From: Defluviitaleaceae bacterium
Lineage (GTDB): Bacteria > Bacillota > Clostridia > Lachnospirales > WQUN01
NCBI GenBank assembly: GCA_009788055.1
Contig: WQSG01000002.1
Location: 28,586 to 92,585 of the forward strand
DNA length: 64,000 bases
Direction: 5' to 3'
The notes under the pieces were generated by a model. It was not told the DNA's origin, ran no database searches, and worked only from the letters and a program-made list of their open reading frames with translations. The position numbers and the translations under genes were made by a program. Shown one piece after another: positions 34,299 through 43,069 of this stretch. The stretch's first letter is position 1; every line of letters begins with the position of its first letter.

Positions 34299-37200
34299 AT
34301 GACTGTAAAAATACTTACACAGCATAGAAGAAAAGCATTGTCTTTAATTGTTGCGTTTGTCATGGTTTTTGGGACTGTAACACCGGCGATTGGCGCGGTG
34401 TATCAGTCACAAACAACAGAGCCGGAAATAATGACGGCTTCAATTGAGCCGTTTAATGCGGCTTCGTTTTACTGGAACTTGAACCTTACCCCGGGTGCAA
34501 CCGTGGAAGTTATGCGCTTCACATGGCACACGCGCCAAAGTACGGGAAGCATCAGGGTTTGGCCGCAAGGTTATCCTGAAGAAGCAAGAACGGTTGCCGC
34601 AACAAACACTGCGCGCCGCTCCGGAACCGGCTACAGGGTAAACCAAGTTACACTGGAGGGGCTTACTCCCGAAACTGTGTATGTTTATGAAATAATCGCG
34701 GGTAGCAGTGTTTCTGCCCAAAAAACTTTCCGCACAGGCGGAGCAGACACATTCCAATTCATGATAGCGGGCGATGTGCAAATCGGAGTAGGTCATGCGG
34801 GTATGCCGGGTGTTACGCCGGGAGGCGTTCAGGGCTTAACGAATGACGGTATCGGTTGGCGCAACACATTGGATGTAGCTGTAAATGCTTTCCCCGAAAT
34901 GGAATTTATTTTATCCGTGGGCGACCAAATTCAAACACAATCAGGAACAAGTGCGGCAAACCTAAGCAATTCGCAGTTAAGATATGACTTGCTGATGGCT
35001 CCGCCGCAACTTCATAATCTGCCATTTGCCCCCGTTGTGGGCAACCACGACAACACGGGCTCGAACCAAGAGTTGTGGCATCAGCACTACAATACCCCAA
35101 TTCCCTCAGGTACGGGAGTAACGCAAGGAAACTTCCTTCGCTTTGGGGCAAATGCAACCCAGTTCGATTACTGGTTTCGTTGGGGCAATGTACTGTTCAT
35201 CGTGCTGGATTCAAACACACGCACATGGGCAGGCGGACGGCAACCATTCTTTGAAAGTGCGATAGCGCAAAACGAATGCGCCGAGTGGAGAGTAGTATCC
35301 TTCCACCATCCGCCGTACTCTGCATACAGGATTCTTAGCGGAAGCGGCGCAGATGCCGCAAAAATGCAAATTATCAACAACTGGGCTCCTGTTTTCCAAG
35401 CAAATGATATTGACATAGTTCTGAATGGGCATTGCCATTCATATTCGCGCACACACCAAATGATTAGCAATGTCGCACAGCTTAACCAACGTTGGCTGGA
35501 CGCAGACGGCAATATTCATCACGGAAATTATGGCGCGTACCACAACGCAGTTTTGAATCCCACAGGCATTGTTTACATCGCGTTTAACAGTGCAAGCGGT
35601 AGCGGATTCTACAATGTACGTAATATGGCACCGCGATTTTACCTTTCAAGATACAACCAAAATTTCCGCCGCAATTTCACCGTTGTAGATGTTACACCCG
35701 TAAGTTTTTCTGTTGCTACCTACCAAGTAAACGATGACGGTTCACATTCTATGGTGGATGTTTACACAATCGTTCGCGGCGGTGATAACAATGTTGTTCC
35801 CGCAGGGTTTGAAGTGCCTGTTATGGGCGGCGTCGGCGCGGCTAACGAAATAGAGCGCGTTGCACAACCTGCGGCAGTAACAGGCGTTGCAAGAACCGCC
35901 CCCGCAACTGCGGCAGGCTGGAACTTGCCCGCAACGGTACGCATTGAAACAACCGTTTCCAATAACGTAGGCGGACAACTTGGCACAATCCGTAACCGCA
36001 CCGATACCTACCGCGAACAAACACGGCCGGTAAACGCGAGGGTAGACTGGCTTGTTTCAGAATCCGCATTTGACCCGGAAAATCCGTTACAACAAACAGT
36101 TACGGTATCGGGCGAAATAATTTTGCCTAACGGCGTTTCAAACACGGCAGGGCATACGGCACAAGTTCAAGTGACTATAGCGGGCGAGCCTGTTCCGCCA
36201 CCGCCCCCACCACCGCCACCGGCAGGAATGATTATCCTTTCAGACTTCGGCTCTTACTACCATTTTTACGGCAGAATGAACGCGGCATTCCATGCAGGTT
36301 CGCTTGACCCCGCTGTGTTTACCACATGGCCAAGTATTCCTACCGCCGCAGGCTTTGGTACACCCGCAAGCGGTTCGGGTCTTACACTTGCACACACCAT
36401 CCCAACAGGCGTTGGTGCGCATAATCAAATGCACAGCGGCTCTAACCGCCACCCGTGGACGTACTTCAGCCGTACATTCTATGTACCTGCCCACATTTGC
36501 TTAAACAGCATTGGCAACGCAGGCGGCAGACACCAAGTTGATGATGCAATGATTATCTTCATCAACGGCGTTGAAGTTTACAGATGGAATGCGTTTAGCA
36601 GTACCGCAACAGGCAATCCAAGCCAAGCCGCCGCCCCTGTTATTATGGGTGACACAATTACTTGGAATCATTTTGCAGGGCGCAACTCGGACGCAGCAAA
36701 CCGAACATTTAATATCAACAGCGACTTTAACAACCGCGACTCCGGATACGCTGCAATGATGGCAGGTAATCTGCATGATGCGGCTTCCCGCACAAACTTG
36801 GAAAACGCACTGCAACCGGGCGTGAATGTTATAACCGCCGTGATGGGGCAAAACGCACAAGCCAGTTCCGACCTTTGGTTTAACCTTGAGTTCCACATTG
36901 CCTACTCCGATTGCGAATGTGTAACACCCGTTGATAGGGAAGTTCTTGCGGCAAAAGTAACTGCGGCAAATGCCCGTATACAGGCAACCTACACGACCGC
37001 AAGTTGGACACCGTTTGCGACAGCTCTTGCCACAGCGGTAACGGTTCTTGCAGATGAAAATGCAACCCAAGAAGCGGTTGACGCGGCAGAAAGCAACCTT
37101 CGCGGCGCGTACAATGCACTGGTCGTATATGTACCTGCCGTAAACTTTGCGGCACTGCAAGCAAAAGTAACTGCGGCAAATGCCCGCGTACAGGCAAGCT

Positions 37201-37805
37201 ACACGCCCGAAAGCTGGACACCGTTTTCGGCGGCTCTTGCCACAGCGGTAACGGTTCTTGCAAACGAAAGCGCGGCACAAAATGCGGTTGATGCGGCAGA
37301 AAGTAATCTGCGTATCGCGTACAACGCGCTGGTAATATACGAACCGTATGAACCATACGTGCCGTATGTACCAACCATAAACCGCACCGCGCTTGCAAGC
37401 GCAATCTACAATGCCGAAGGCAGAGTACGTGCGGCATACACCGATGCAACGTGGAATCTAATGCAAAGGACATTGGTGCAGGCGCGGAATGTGTACGGCA
37501 ACGCAAATGCTACCCAAGCCCAAGTTGATTCCGCAACAAACAATCTAAGCACAACACTTGGTAACTTGCGCCCGTCTGCTGTTACACCCCCGCCGCCCCC
37601 GATAAACAGAGGCGCGTTGGGCAATGCAATAGCTGATGCAGAGGGCAGAACGCAAGCAAACTATAACCCCGCAACATGGACGCTTATGCAAAGAACATTG
37701 GTGCAAGCGCGGAATATGTACAACAATGCAAGTGCCGCCCAAGCCCAAATTGACACTGCGGCAAGCACCCTTAATACCGCACTTGGTAATCTGCGTCCTC
37801 GCTAA
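34299..37805 (+). CDS. Secreted metallophosphoesterase with FIVAR repeats
   Basis: The 1168-residue protein has a signal peptide ending near AIGA, a fibronectin-like purple-acid-phosphatase N-domain (residues 45 to 145), and a calcineurin-like metallophosphoesterase domain (about 148 to 460) with GDVQIG, GDQI, GNHDN, FHHPPYS and NGHCHSYSRT metal and catalytic motifs. An immunoglobulin-like segment and a poly-Pro linker near residue 633 follow. A domain of about 230 residues with carbohydrate-binding character comes next. Four FIVAR-type repeats, each about 65 residues, make up the C-terminus from about residue 877, the second pair separated by a tyrosine/proline-rich linker. There is no LPXTG or membrane anchor. 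GAGGAGGG lies 9 bp before the ATG. It probably hydrolyses extracellular phosphoesters while held to the wall or matrix. Confidence 0.88.
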   Translation: MTVKILTQHRRKALSLIVAFVMVFGTVTPAIGAVYQSQTTEPEIMTASIEPFNAASFYWNLNLTPGATVEVMRFTWHTRQSTGSIRVWPQGYPEEARTVAATNTARRSGTGYRVNQVTLEGLTPETVYVYEIIAGSSVSAQKTFRTGGADTFQFMIAGDVQIGVGHAGMPGVTPGGVQGLTNDGIGWRNTLDVAVNAFPEMEFILSVGDQIQTQSGTSAANLSNSQLRYDLLMAPPQLHNLPFAPVVGNHDNTGSNQELWHQHYNTPIPSGTGVTQGNFLRFGANATQFDYWFRWGNVLFIVLDSNTRTWAGGRQPFFESAIAQNECAEWRVVSFHHPPYSAYRILSGSGADAAKMQIINNWAPVFQANDIDIVLNGHCHSYSRTHQMISNVAQLNQRWLDADGNIHHGNYGAYHNAVLNPTGIVYIAFNSASGSGFYNVRNMAPRFYLSRYNQNFRRNFTVVDVTPVSFSVATYQVNDDGSHSMVDVYTIVRGGDNNVVPAGFEVPVMGGVGAANEIERVAQPAAVTGVARTAPATAAGWNLPATVRIETTVSNNVGGQLGTIRNRTDTYREQTRPVNARVDWLVSESAFDPENPLQQTVTVSGEIILPNGVSNTAGHTAQVQVTIAGEPVPPPPPPPPPAGMIILSDFGSYYHFYGRMNAAFHAGSLDPAVFTTWPSIPTAAGFGTPASGSGLTLAHTIPTGVGAHNQMHSGSNRHPWTYFSRTFYVPAHICLNSIGNAGGRHQVDDAMIIFINGVEVYRWNAFSSTATGNPSQAAAPVIMGDTITWNHFAGRNSDAANRTFNINSDFNNRDSGYAAMMAGNLHDAASRTNLENALQPGVNVITAVMGQNAQASSDLWFNLEFHIAYSDCECVTPVDREVLAAKVTAANARIQATYTTASWTPFATALATAVTVLADENATQEAVDAAESNLRGAYNALVVYVPAVNFAALQAKVTAANARVQASYTPESWTPFSAALATAVTVLANESAAQNAVDAAESNLRIAYNALVIYEPYEPYVPYVPTINRTALASAIYNAEGRVRAAYTDATWNLMQRTLVQARNVYGNANATQAQVDSATNNLSTTLGNLRPSAVTPPPPPINRGALGNAIADAEGRTQANYNPATWTLMQRTLVQARNMYNNASAAQAQIDTAASTLNTALGNLRPR

Positions 37806-37841
37806 CTAACAAAAAAATCTAAAAACTGAAAGGTGATTTGA

Positions 37842-38399
37842 ATGATAAACGCAAAAAAACAAAAACGATTAACACTTGTTTCTATCCTCTCTGTATGTAT
37901 CCTCCTTGCGGGTTCGGCATTCGCGCTTACACCCGGTACACTTGAAATCTTTGGTATGATTGGTGTTGGCGATGCAACATTAAATGTTGTTTGGCAATCT
38001 GCCGCAACAAGCGGAACAGGCTCTGTTTCCGTAAACGATGCAACAATCGTAGACAGCCTTTTCGGTGATGCAAACCACGGAATCGACTGGGCTATAGCGT
38101 TTGCAAGCGAAGGTTCTGCAACGCTTACGGCAACGGCAAGAAACACAGGCACAACCCCCGCAAACATTACAGCCGCCGATTATTTTTGGCTTGACAATGA
38201 CACCAGCCTTGATGTTTCCATAAACGACACAGCTTTTGTTGGGGTACTTGCCCCCGGCGCAACATCAGGCAATCTTGTTGTAACGGTAACATGGTTCGGC
38301 GCATCGGAAGGCATATCCACATTCTCCTTCGACGACATAATGGACTACGACATCTTGGGCTCGCTCATGATTGACATTGTGTACGAGGCCGCAAACTAA
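37842..38399 (+). CDS. TasA-like secreted protein, SipW substrate candidate
   Basis: The 185-residue protein has a SipW-type signal peptide: basic start KKQKRLTL, a short hydrophobic core and a cut region near GSAFALTPG, followed by a beta-rich, Thr/Ser-rich body with no other membrane segment. The mature start (TLEIFGMIGVGDATLNVVW) resembles that of the second TasA-like protein about 3 kb downstream (NLALMGTVVIEPRLTLEW). TasA/CalY proteins form extracellular fibres. The identity rests on signal-peptide type and neighbourhood with sipW; overall sequence similarity to TasA is low by eye. Confidence 0.6.
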   Translation: MINAKKQKRLTLVSILSVCILLAGSAFALTPGTLEIFGMIGVGDATLNVVWQSAATSGTGSVSVNDATIVDSLFGDANHGIDWAIAFASEGSATLTATARNTGTTPANITAADYFWLDNDTSLDVSINDTAFVGVLAPGATSGNLVVTVTWFGASEGISTFSFDDIMDYDILGSLMIDIVYEAAN

Positions 38400-38428
38400 T
38401 ACCTCTCTTTCCAAATTTTACAGCACTT

Positions 38429-38465
38429 AAACATGGCGGCCTGTCACACGGGTCGCCATGTTTTG
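38429..38465 (+). terminator. Terminator/attenuator between the TasA-like gene and sipW
   Basis: AAACATGGCG pairs with CGCCATGTTT around a 14-nt loop and T residues follow. Partial read-through would give high levels of the structural protein and low levels of its peptidase. Confidence 0.65.
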
Positions 38466-38492
38466 TGTTATATTTGTTTCGGAGGTTGGCTC

Positions 38493-39665
38493 ATGAAAAC
38501 ACAAGCCCGTAATTTAACCATAATCGTATGTATTTCTTTGCTTCTTACGCAAGCGGCTTTTTTGTTCATCCCAATTGATTTTGTAACGCTTTACGGTTTG
38601 GCGTTCCGTCCGCTTGTTTTCGGGACACTTGCGATTGTGACAGGCGTGTACATGGGTAGTATTCGCCCCACGCGCAAAGACCGTGCGGCAAATACCCTTG
38701 CCGCCTTGTCTGTTTCGCTGTTCGGCATTGTTATTCTTGCTATGGCAATTCTGTTTGGCGCGGGAAGAAACGCAATGACCCCTAATTTGCAAATTGTTAT
38801 CCGTAACCTGTGGCAAGTCGGTTCTGTTGTTATTTTTGGGGAATATATACGGTACAAACTGATTAAAGGCATCGACCGCGAAAACCGCGAAAAAATTATC
38901 GTCGCGCTAACGATTGTCTTGGCATTTTGCCAAATGGACGCCTTGCGAATGTTTCTTAACGCAAATATTTCTTTCACCACGTTTTTTTTTGAATCGTTTT
39001 TTGTCGCGCTTGTGGTAAGTGCGGCGGCAAGTTATATCGCGTTGGAGGGTAATTTTTATTCACAGCTTGCGGTAATTTTTACCCATACGATTGCCGTGCC
39101 GTATTTTCTGCCTATTTTGCCGAATGTCCCGTCTCTTGTATGGGCACTTGTGCAGGGCGGCGCGATTCTTGCTACCGCCGCTGTTTTCCGCACAACCCTC
39201 AGTACAAAGCAGGGAAATGTTAGCGCAAGGGAAAAACGGGCGGCGAAATACGAGAAAAAAAGCATTGCAAGTTTTGCGGCATCGGCGGCGATTGTAATTT
39301 TTGCAGGAGCGTTTTTTCTTGGTGTGTTTCCAATTTACCCTGTGGTTGTTCTAACGGGTTCGATGTCGGGGGCGTTTGAGCGGGGCAGTATTGTTTTTGT
39401 AGAGCGTGTACCAAGCGGCAAGGCTTTTACCTATGTTGAAGAAGGTGACATAATACATTTTCTAAGCCAAACGGGGGTAGCATATGTTCACCGCGTAATT
39501 GATTTTGTAACAGACGGCTACGGGCAACGAAGTTATATTACACGCGGGGATGCAAGCCCCGTGCAAGACCCTTTTCCCGTACCGCCAAGCCATGTTCTCG
39601 GCATAGTACGCGGGCAGTTGCCGTTCGTGGGTTATCCGTATATAATTTTCCGCAGTAATATATGA
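38493..39665 (+). CDS. sipW: SipW-type signal peptidase I with large N-terminal membrane domain
   Basis: The C-terminal third is an ER/archaeal-type signal peptidase: nucleophile serine in VVLTGSMSGAFERGSIVFVERV and histidine instead of lysine as general base in VAYVHRVIDF, plus the ITRGDASPVQDPFPV motif. Ahead of it lies a membrane domain of about 240 residues with six to seven helices, much larger than in Bacillus SipW. GGAGG lies 7 bp before the ATG at 38493; an earlier in-frame ATG would run through the terminator hairpin. It should process the TasA-like proteins on either side. The 390-residue length is about twice the usual size. Confidence 0.85.
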   Translation: MKTQARNLTIIVCISLLLTQAAFLFIPIDFVTLYGLAFRPLVFGTLAIVTGVYMGSIRPTRKDRAANTLAALSVSLFGIVILAMAILFGAGRNAMTPNLQIVIRNLWQVGSVVIFGEYIRYKLIKGIDRENREKIIVALTIVLAFCQMDALRMFLNANISFTTFFFESFFVALVVSAAASYIALEGNFYSQLAVIFTHTIAVPYFLPILPNVPSLVWALVQGGAILATAAVFRTTLSTKQGNVSAREKRAAKYEKKSIASFAASAAIVIFAGAFFLGVFPIYPVVVLTGSMSGAFERGSIVFVERVPSGKAFTYVEEGDIIHFLSQTGVAYVHRVIDFVTDGYGQRSYITRGDASPVQDPFPVPPSHVLGIVRGQLPFVGYPYIIFRSNI

Positions 39666-39679
39666 AATGAGTTGGTGAA

Positions 39680-40717
39680 ATGAAACGGACTTCGGTTTTT
39701 TTTGCGGTGTGCATCGCTGTTCTTGTTATATTGGGTGCGGTGCGTATTTCCGCGCAGTTTTCCCAAAACGAACCCGTTACCGCAACAGGGCGGCAAAATT
39801 TGAACTTCCGCGTTTTTTATTCCGAAAACACAATCTTTGGCGAAAACCCGATTTCATCAAACTTGGATTTTTTAATGTCATACACGGATTTTATTGAAAT
39901 TGACAATAATTTTTCCGCAAACTTCAGCGAAGAAGCAACGGTTTTATTTACATACCTTGCGGAAAAAAGATTGGTTGTTCGCCCGATTGGCGGCGGCAAT
40001 ATTATTTTTGAAGAGATTTTCCCACTCTCGGATGTTCGCGGAGAAAGCATAACGGATAACTTCACGCTACACAGCGACACATACAGGATAGAGCCGCAAA
40101 CTTACATCGAGAGATTTCTTTATTTTGTGCAAGACCAAGCACGGCAAAAGGCGGCGGCAAATTCCATCGCCCAAGCCTTGCGCGGGTTTTCGGCGGAACT
40201 GCACATAGATTTTACACATACATTGCGTTCGTCTGCGGGAATGAACGAAACGGTTACAAGCGGCCTTGTTATGGAGCTTACGTCCGAAATTTACACCCTT
40301 GCCGCAACAGGTACGCCCGACTTCGCATGGACAAGCGGCATTCCCGCAAACGAAACGCCAATTACCACCGGGATGGTTTTGCTGTTTTCGGCAGCATTTT
40401 TAATATGCGTGTATGGTTTTCTGCGTAGTGTAAAATCTCACGGAAGCGACACCCGCGAAGAAGCCGCAATTTTCAAAAAATACGAAAACGAAATAATCAT
40501 GTACGACAGTTCCATATTAAGCGAATGCCGCCACGTACCGCTTAGGGTTCGTGAATTTGGCGAGCTTGTAAAACTTGCGTTAAATTTGAACAAACATATC
40601 ATGTGCTACAGTACCGATACTTACACGGAATTTGTGGTAATTGCAGACGACTTTGCCGCGTTTTATGAAATAGGAAGCAAAGAAAAAATTGCCGCCAAAG
40701 AAACGGTATCTTTATAA
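39680..40717 (+). CDS. DUF5305-like membrane protein of the SipW locus
   Basis: The 345-residue protein has an N-terminal helix, an extracytoplasmic domain of about 210 residues, a second helix near 231 to 248 and a cytoplasmic tail of about 90 residues. This topology and the neighbourhood match the DUF5305 proteins often encoded next to SipW. GGTGAA precedes the ATG, 14 bp after sipW. The function is not known; assisting export or assembly of the fibre proteins would fit. Confidence 0.6.
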   Translation: MKRTSVFFAVCIAVLVILGAVRISAQFSQNEPVTATGRQNLNFRVFYSENTIFGENPISSNLDFLMSYTDFIEIDNNFSANFSEEATVLFTYLAEKRLVVRPIGGGNIIFEEIFPLSDVRGESITDNFTLHSDTYRIEPQTYIERFLYFVQDQARQKAAANSIAQALRGFSAELHIDFTHTLRSSAGMNETVTSGLVMELTSEIYTLAATGTPDFAWTSGIPANETPITTGMVLLFSAAFLICVYGFLRSVKSHGSDTREEAAIFKKYENEIIMYDSSILSECRHVPLRVREFGELVKLALNLNKHIMCYSTDTYTEFVVIADDFAAFYEIGSKEKIAAKETVSL

Positions 40718-40737
40718 AGTTTTTACAGAAACACGGC

Positions 40738-40766
40738 TGAAAATTTTACATATCATTCGTATAATT
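40738..40766 (+). promoter_or_regulatory. Promoter before the second TasA-like gene
   Basis: A consensus TATAAT about 30 bp before the gene has a weak CTGAAA box about 17 bp upstream. It would let this gene and the dockerin gene be expressed apart from sipW. Confidence 0.45.
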
Positions 40767-40794
40767 TAATTGCAAATATGAAGGGTGGGACGCT

Positions 40795-41319
40795 ATGAAA
40801 AAAGCAGAAAGACGCTTGACTATTGTTTTGTCGGCGGTGATGTTTGTTTTCCTTGTCGGAACGGCTTACGCCCTTGCAAGCGGAAACCTAGCCCTTATGG
40901 GAACGGTGGTAATTGAACCGCGGCTTACGCTGGAATGGGTTGATTATTCCGTTACGGGAGAGGGCAATCGGATTGAGTCCTCTGCCGATGGGCAGAGCTT
41001 GTCGTTTTGGCTTACCTTCGCAGGAATCGGCGATACAACAACCATCACAGCCGCAATGGAAAACACGGGAGCGGTGCCTGTAATCACCGCAGGCTCATGG
41101 AGTGATAATCTGCAATCTGCAATTAACGCCGCGTTGCCCTACGGTTTTGAAGTTGAAGCCATCATTGGGGTTTATACAAACATGTTCGTAGACCCGGGCA
41201 TGATAAGCCCGCCGCAGAATACCGTGATTAAATTAACTTCCGTATGCGCCGCCCACGACCATGAAGCAGAACCGATAAACGCGCAGTTTTCAATTACATT
41301 AGATTACACAGCAGGGTAA
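40795..41319 (+). CDS. Second TasA-like secreted protein, SipW substrate candidate
   Basis: The 174-residue protein has a SipW-type signal peptide (KKAERRLTIVLSAVMFV, cut near GTAYALASG) and a beta-rich body with SFWLTFAGIGDTTTITAAMENTGAVPV, similar in layout to the first TasA-like protein (SATLTATARNTGTTPA). A CAAHDHEAEP segment near the end could bind metal. It probably joins the same fibre or surface layer. No membrane anchor. Confidence 0.6.
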   Translation: MKKAERRLTIVLSAVMFVFLVGTAYALASGNLALMGTVVIEPRLTLEWVDYSVTGEGNRIESSADGQSLSFWLTFAGIGDTTTITAAMENTGAVPVITAGSWSDNLQSAINAALPYGFEVEAIIGVYTNMFVDPGMISPPQNTVIKLTSVCAAHDHEAEPINAQFSITLDYTAG

Positions 41320-41335
41320 GGGGGGATGTTCTGAT

Positions 41336-43027
41336 ATGAAAAAACAACTGGCACTGGCTATGGTTTTTGTTTTGGTTGCAGGAATAATAGGGGCAGTCCC
41401 CCCTGTCTTTGCGGCAGAAGAAATCACTGCGCAAAACGCACTGCAATATGCAATCAGCAATTCGTCCCCCGGCGCGCTTACGGTTATAGAAATCTCGGAC
41501 GATATTGAAATAACGGGCGAACCCATCCGCATTTACGGCGGGCGGAATATCGCGCTTATAACAACAGTTCCAAGCGGTGTTACAATTTCACGCACTGCGG
41601 GAAGCGACAGACACTTTATTGTAGGCGAAAATTCATACCTTTCCCTTGGCACAAGATATGGCGAAAATAATATATCCGTAACCCGCCCGTACGGCACGGA
41701 AGGTATCGGCGGCGGAGTGCTTGTGCAAGCGGGCGGTCGCTTCACAATGTATGGCGGCAAAATTTCCGGCAATACTGCCGCACCATTCGGCGGCGGCGTA
41801 GAGGTAAGCGGAAACCACGCCTCGTTTATCATGCACGGCGGCACAATAAGCGGAAATCACGCACCGTATGGCGGAGGGGTTCGCATAACAGGCGGCAACT
41901 CCACGTTTAATATGTACGGCGGCGCGATAACAGGCAACACATCACGCTTCGGCGGCGGCGCGGAAGTTCGCGGCACGGGCGGCAATTTCGGCGTTCCTGT
42001 CAACGCCGCGTTCAATATGCACGGCGGCACAATTTCCGACAACACCGCAGAAATACAAGGCGGCGGAATAATTATCGCAAACGCGATTTTTAATATGTAC
42101 GATGGTGAAATAAACTTTAATTCCGCACACGAGGCGGGTGGCGTTTTCGCGCTGGTACGCAGTACCTTTGTCATGAGCGGCGGCGCGGTACACGACAACA
42201 TTTGCAGAGTACCCGCCAATGTTGCGCGTGACAGCGGAAGCACCACAATTTACAGCGGCGTAAACTTGGTTGCGGTACGCGGCGGCGTGGGCGCAACAGG
42301 TACAGGATTCCACGCCGAAGGGCGCGAAGTAACCGTTTTTGCGGGCGAACCCCCATCAGGAAAACAATTTGCAAACTGGTGTTTTAATACGCCCGTTGAT
42401 TTTGCAAACAACAGCAGTCCGACAGACAACCCCGCAACATTCATAATGCCAAACCGCAACGTAGTCGTCACGGCGTTTGAACCTTGCATATGCCCCTGCC
42501 CAAATTGCAACGAACACGATTGCATTTGTGAACTTGTAATAACCTTCAACGCAGGCAGAGGTTCGTTCCGCGCCAACGGAAAATATACCCGCTACCGCGA
42601 CATTTCATATGGCGAAAGCATAGGGGAACTGTACCGAATGACGGCAATGTCACACCCATACGGATACAGATTTCTCGGTTGGTTTGAAGATATTTACGAC
42701 TATTCCACCCGTTGGAAACCCAACGGCAGAGTAAGCCGAAACCGCACACTGTTTGCAAAATGGGTTTCTGTTCCCGCAGATTTTAGTGTAGGCGATGTAA
42801 CCCGCGACAGACGCACTACTTCTTCCGACGCAACTGCAATGGCAAGATTCCTTGTAAGCACACACGGCAATAATTTCTGCATAATACAGTTGCAAGCACT
42901 GGAGCTTGAAGATTTCTGCGTTATCGCCGCAGACATAGACGGTGACGGCAAAATTACCATTGCCGACCTCATTTTGCTTAGAAGGTGGCTTGTAGGCCAC
43001 AATGTACAGCACCAAATAGCGAAATAG
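41336..43027 (+). CDS. Secreted beta-helix protein with InlB-type repeat and dockerin domain
   Basis: The 563-residue protein has a signal peptide (ending VFAAEE), a right-handed beta-helix made of repeated GGTISGNTA-type turns (residues 120 to 310), a Cys-rich CICPCPNCNEHDCIC linker, an InlB/Listeria-Bacteroides B-repeat (ITFNAG...GYRFLGWFED...LFAKW) and a C-terminal type I dockerin. The second dockerin repeat, ADIDGDGKITIADLILLRRWL, is canonical; the first, VGDVTRDRRTTSSDATAMARFL, has lost some calcium ligands. Dockerins bind cohesins, so the protein may attach to a scaffold encoded elsewhere. It overlaps nothing and ends 43 bp from malic enzyme. Confidence 0.85.
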   Translation: MKKQLALAMVFVLVAGIIGAVPPVFAAEEITAQNALQYAISNSSPGALTVIEISDDIEITGEPIRIYGGRNIALITTVPSGVTISRTAGSDRHFIVGENSYLSLGTRYGENNISVTRPYGTEGIGGGVLVQAGGRFTMYGGKISGNTAAPFGGGVEVSGNHASFIMHGGTISGNHAPYGGGVRITGGNSTFNMYGGAITGNTSRFGGGAEVRGTGGNFGVPVNAAFNMHGGTISDNTAEIQGGGIIIANAIFNMYDGEINFNSAHEAGGVFALVRSTFVMSGGAVHDNICRVPANVARDSGSTTIYSGVNLVAVRGGVGATGTGFHAEGREVTVFAGEPPSGKQFANWCFNTPVDFANNSSPTDNPATFIMPNRNVVVTAFEPCICPCPNCNEHDCICELVITFNAGRGSFRANGKYTRYRDISYGESIGELYRMTAMSHPYGYRFLGWFEDIYDYSTRWKPNGRVSRNRTLFAKWVSVPADFSVGDVTRDRRTTSSDATAMARFLVSTHGNNFCIIQLQALELEDFCVIAADIDGDGKITIADLILLRRWLVGHNVQHQIAK

Positions 43028-43069
43028 GAAGTTTTTGCTTCTTGTGAAACCATTTCGTAAACTCGAACA

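Noticed and set aside
36501..37280. Minus-strand open frame of 259 codons rich in Cys and Arg, and neighbouring antisense frames
   Set aside because: They mirror the repetitive FIVAR region of the phosphoesterase. Repeats in the residues follow from the repeats in the real gene.
36930..37805. Direct repeats as a possible CRISPR array
   Set aside because: The repeats are about 200 bp, divergent and in frame, encoding FIVAR domains. No short identical repeats with spacers are present anywhere in the window.
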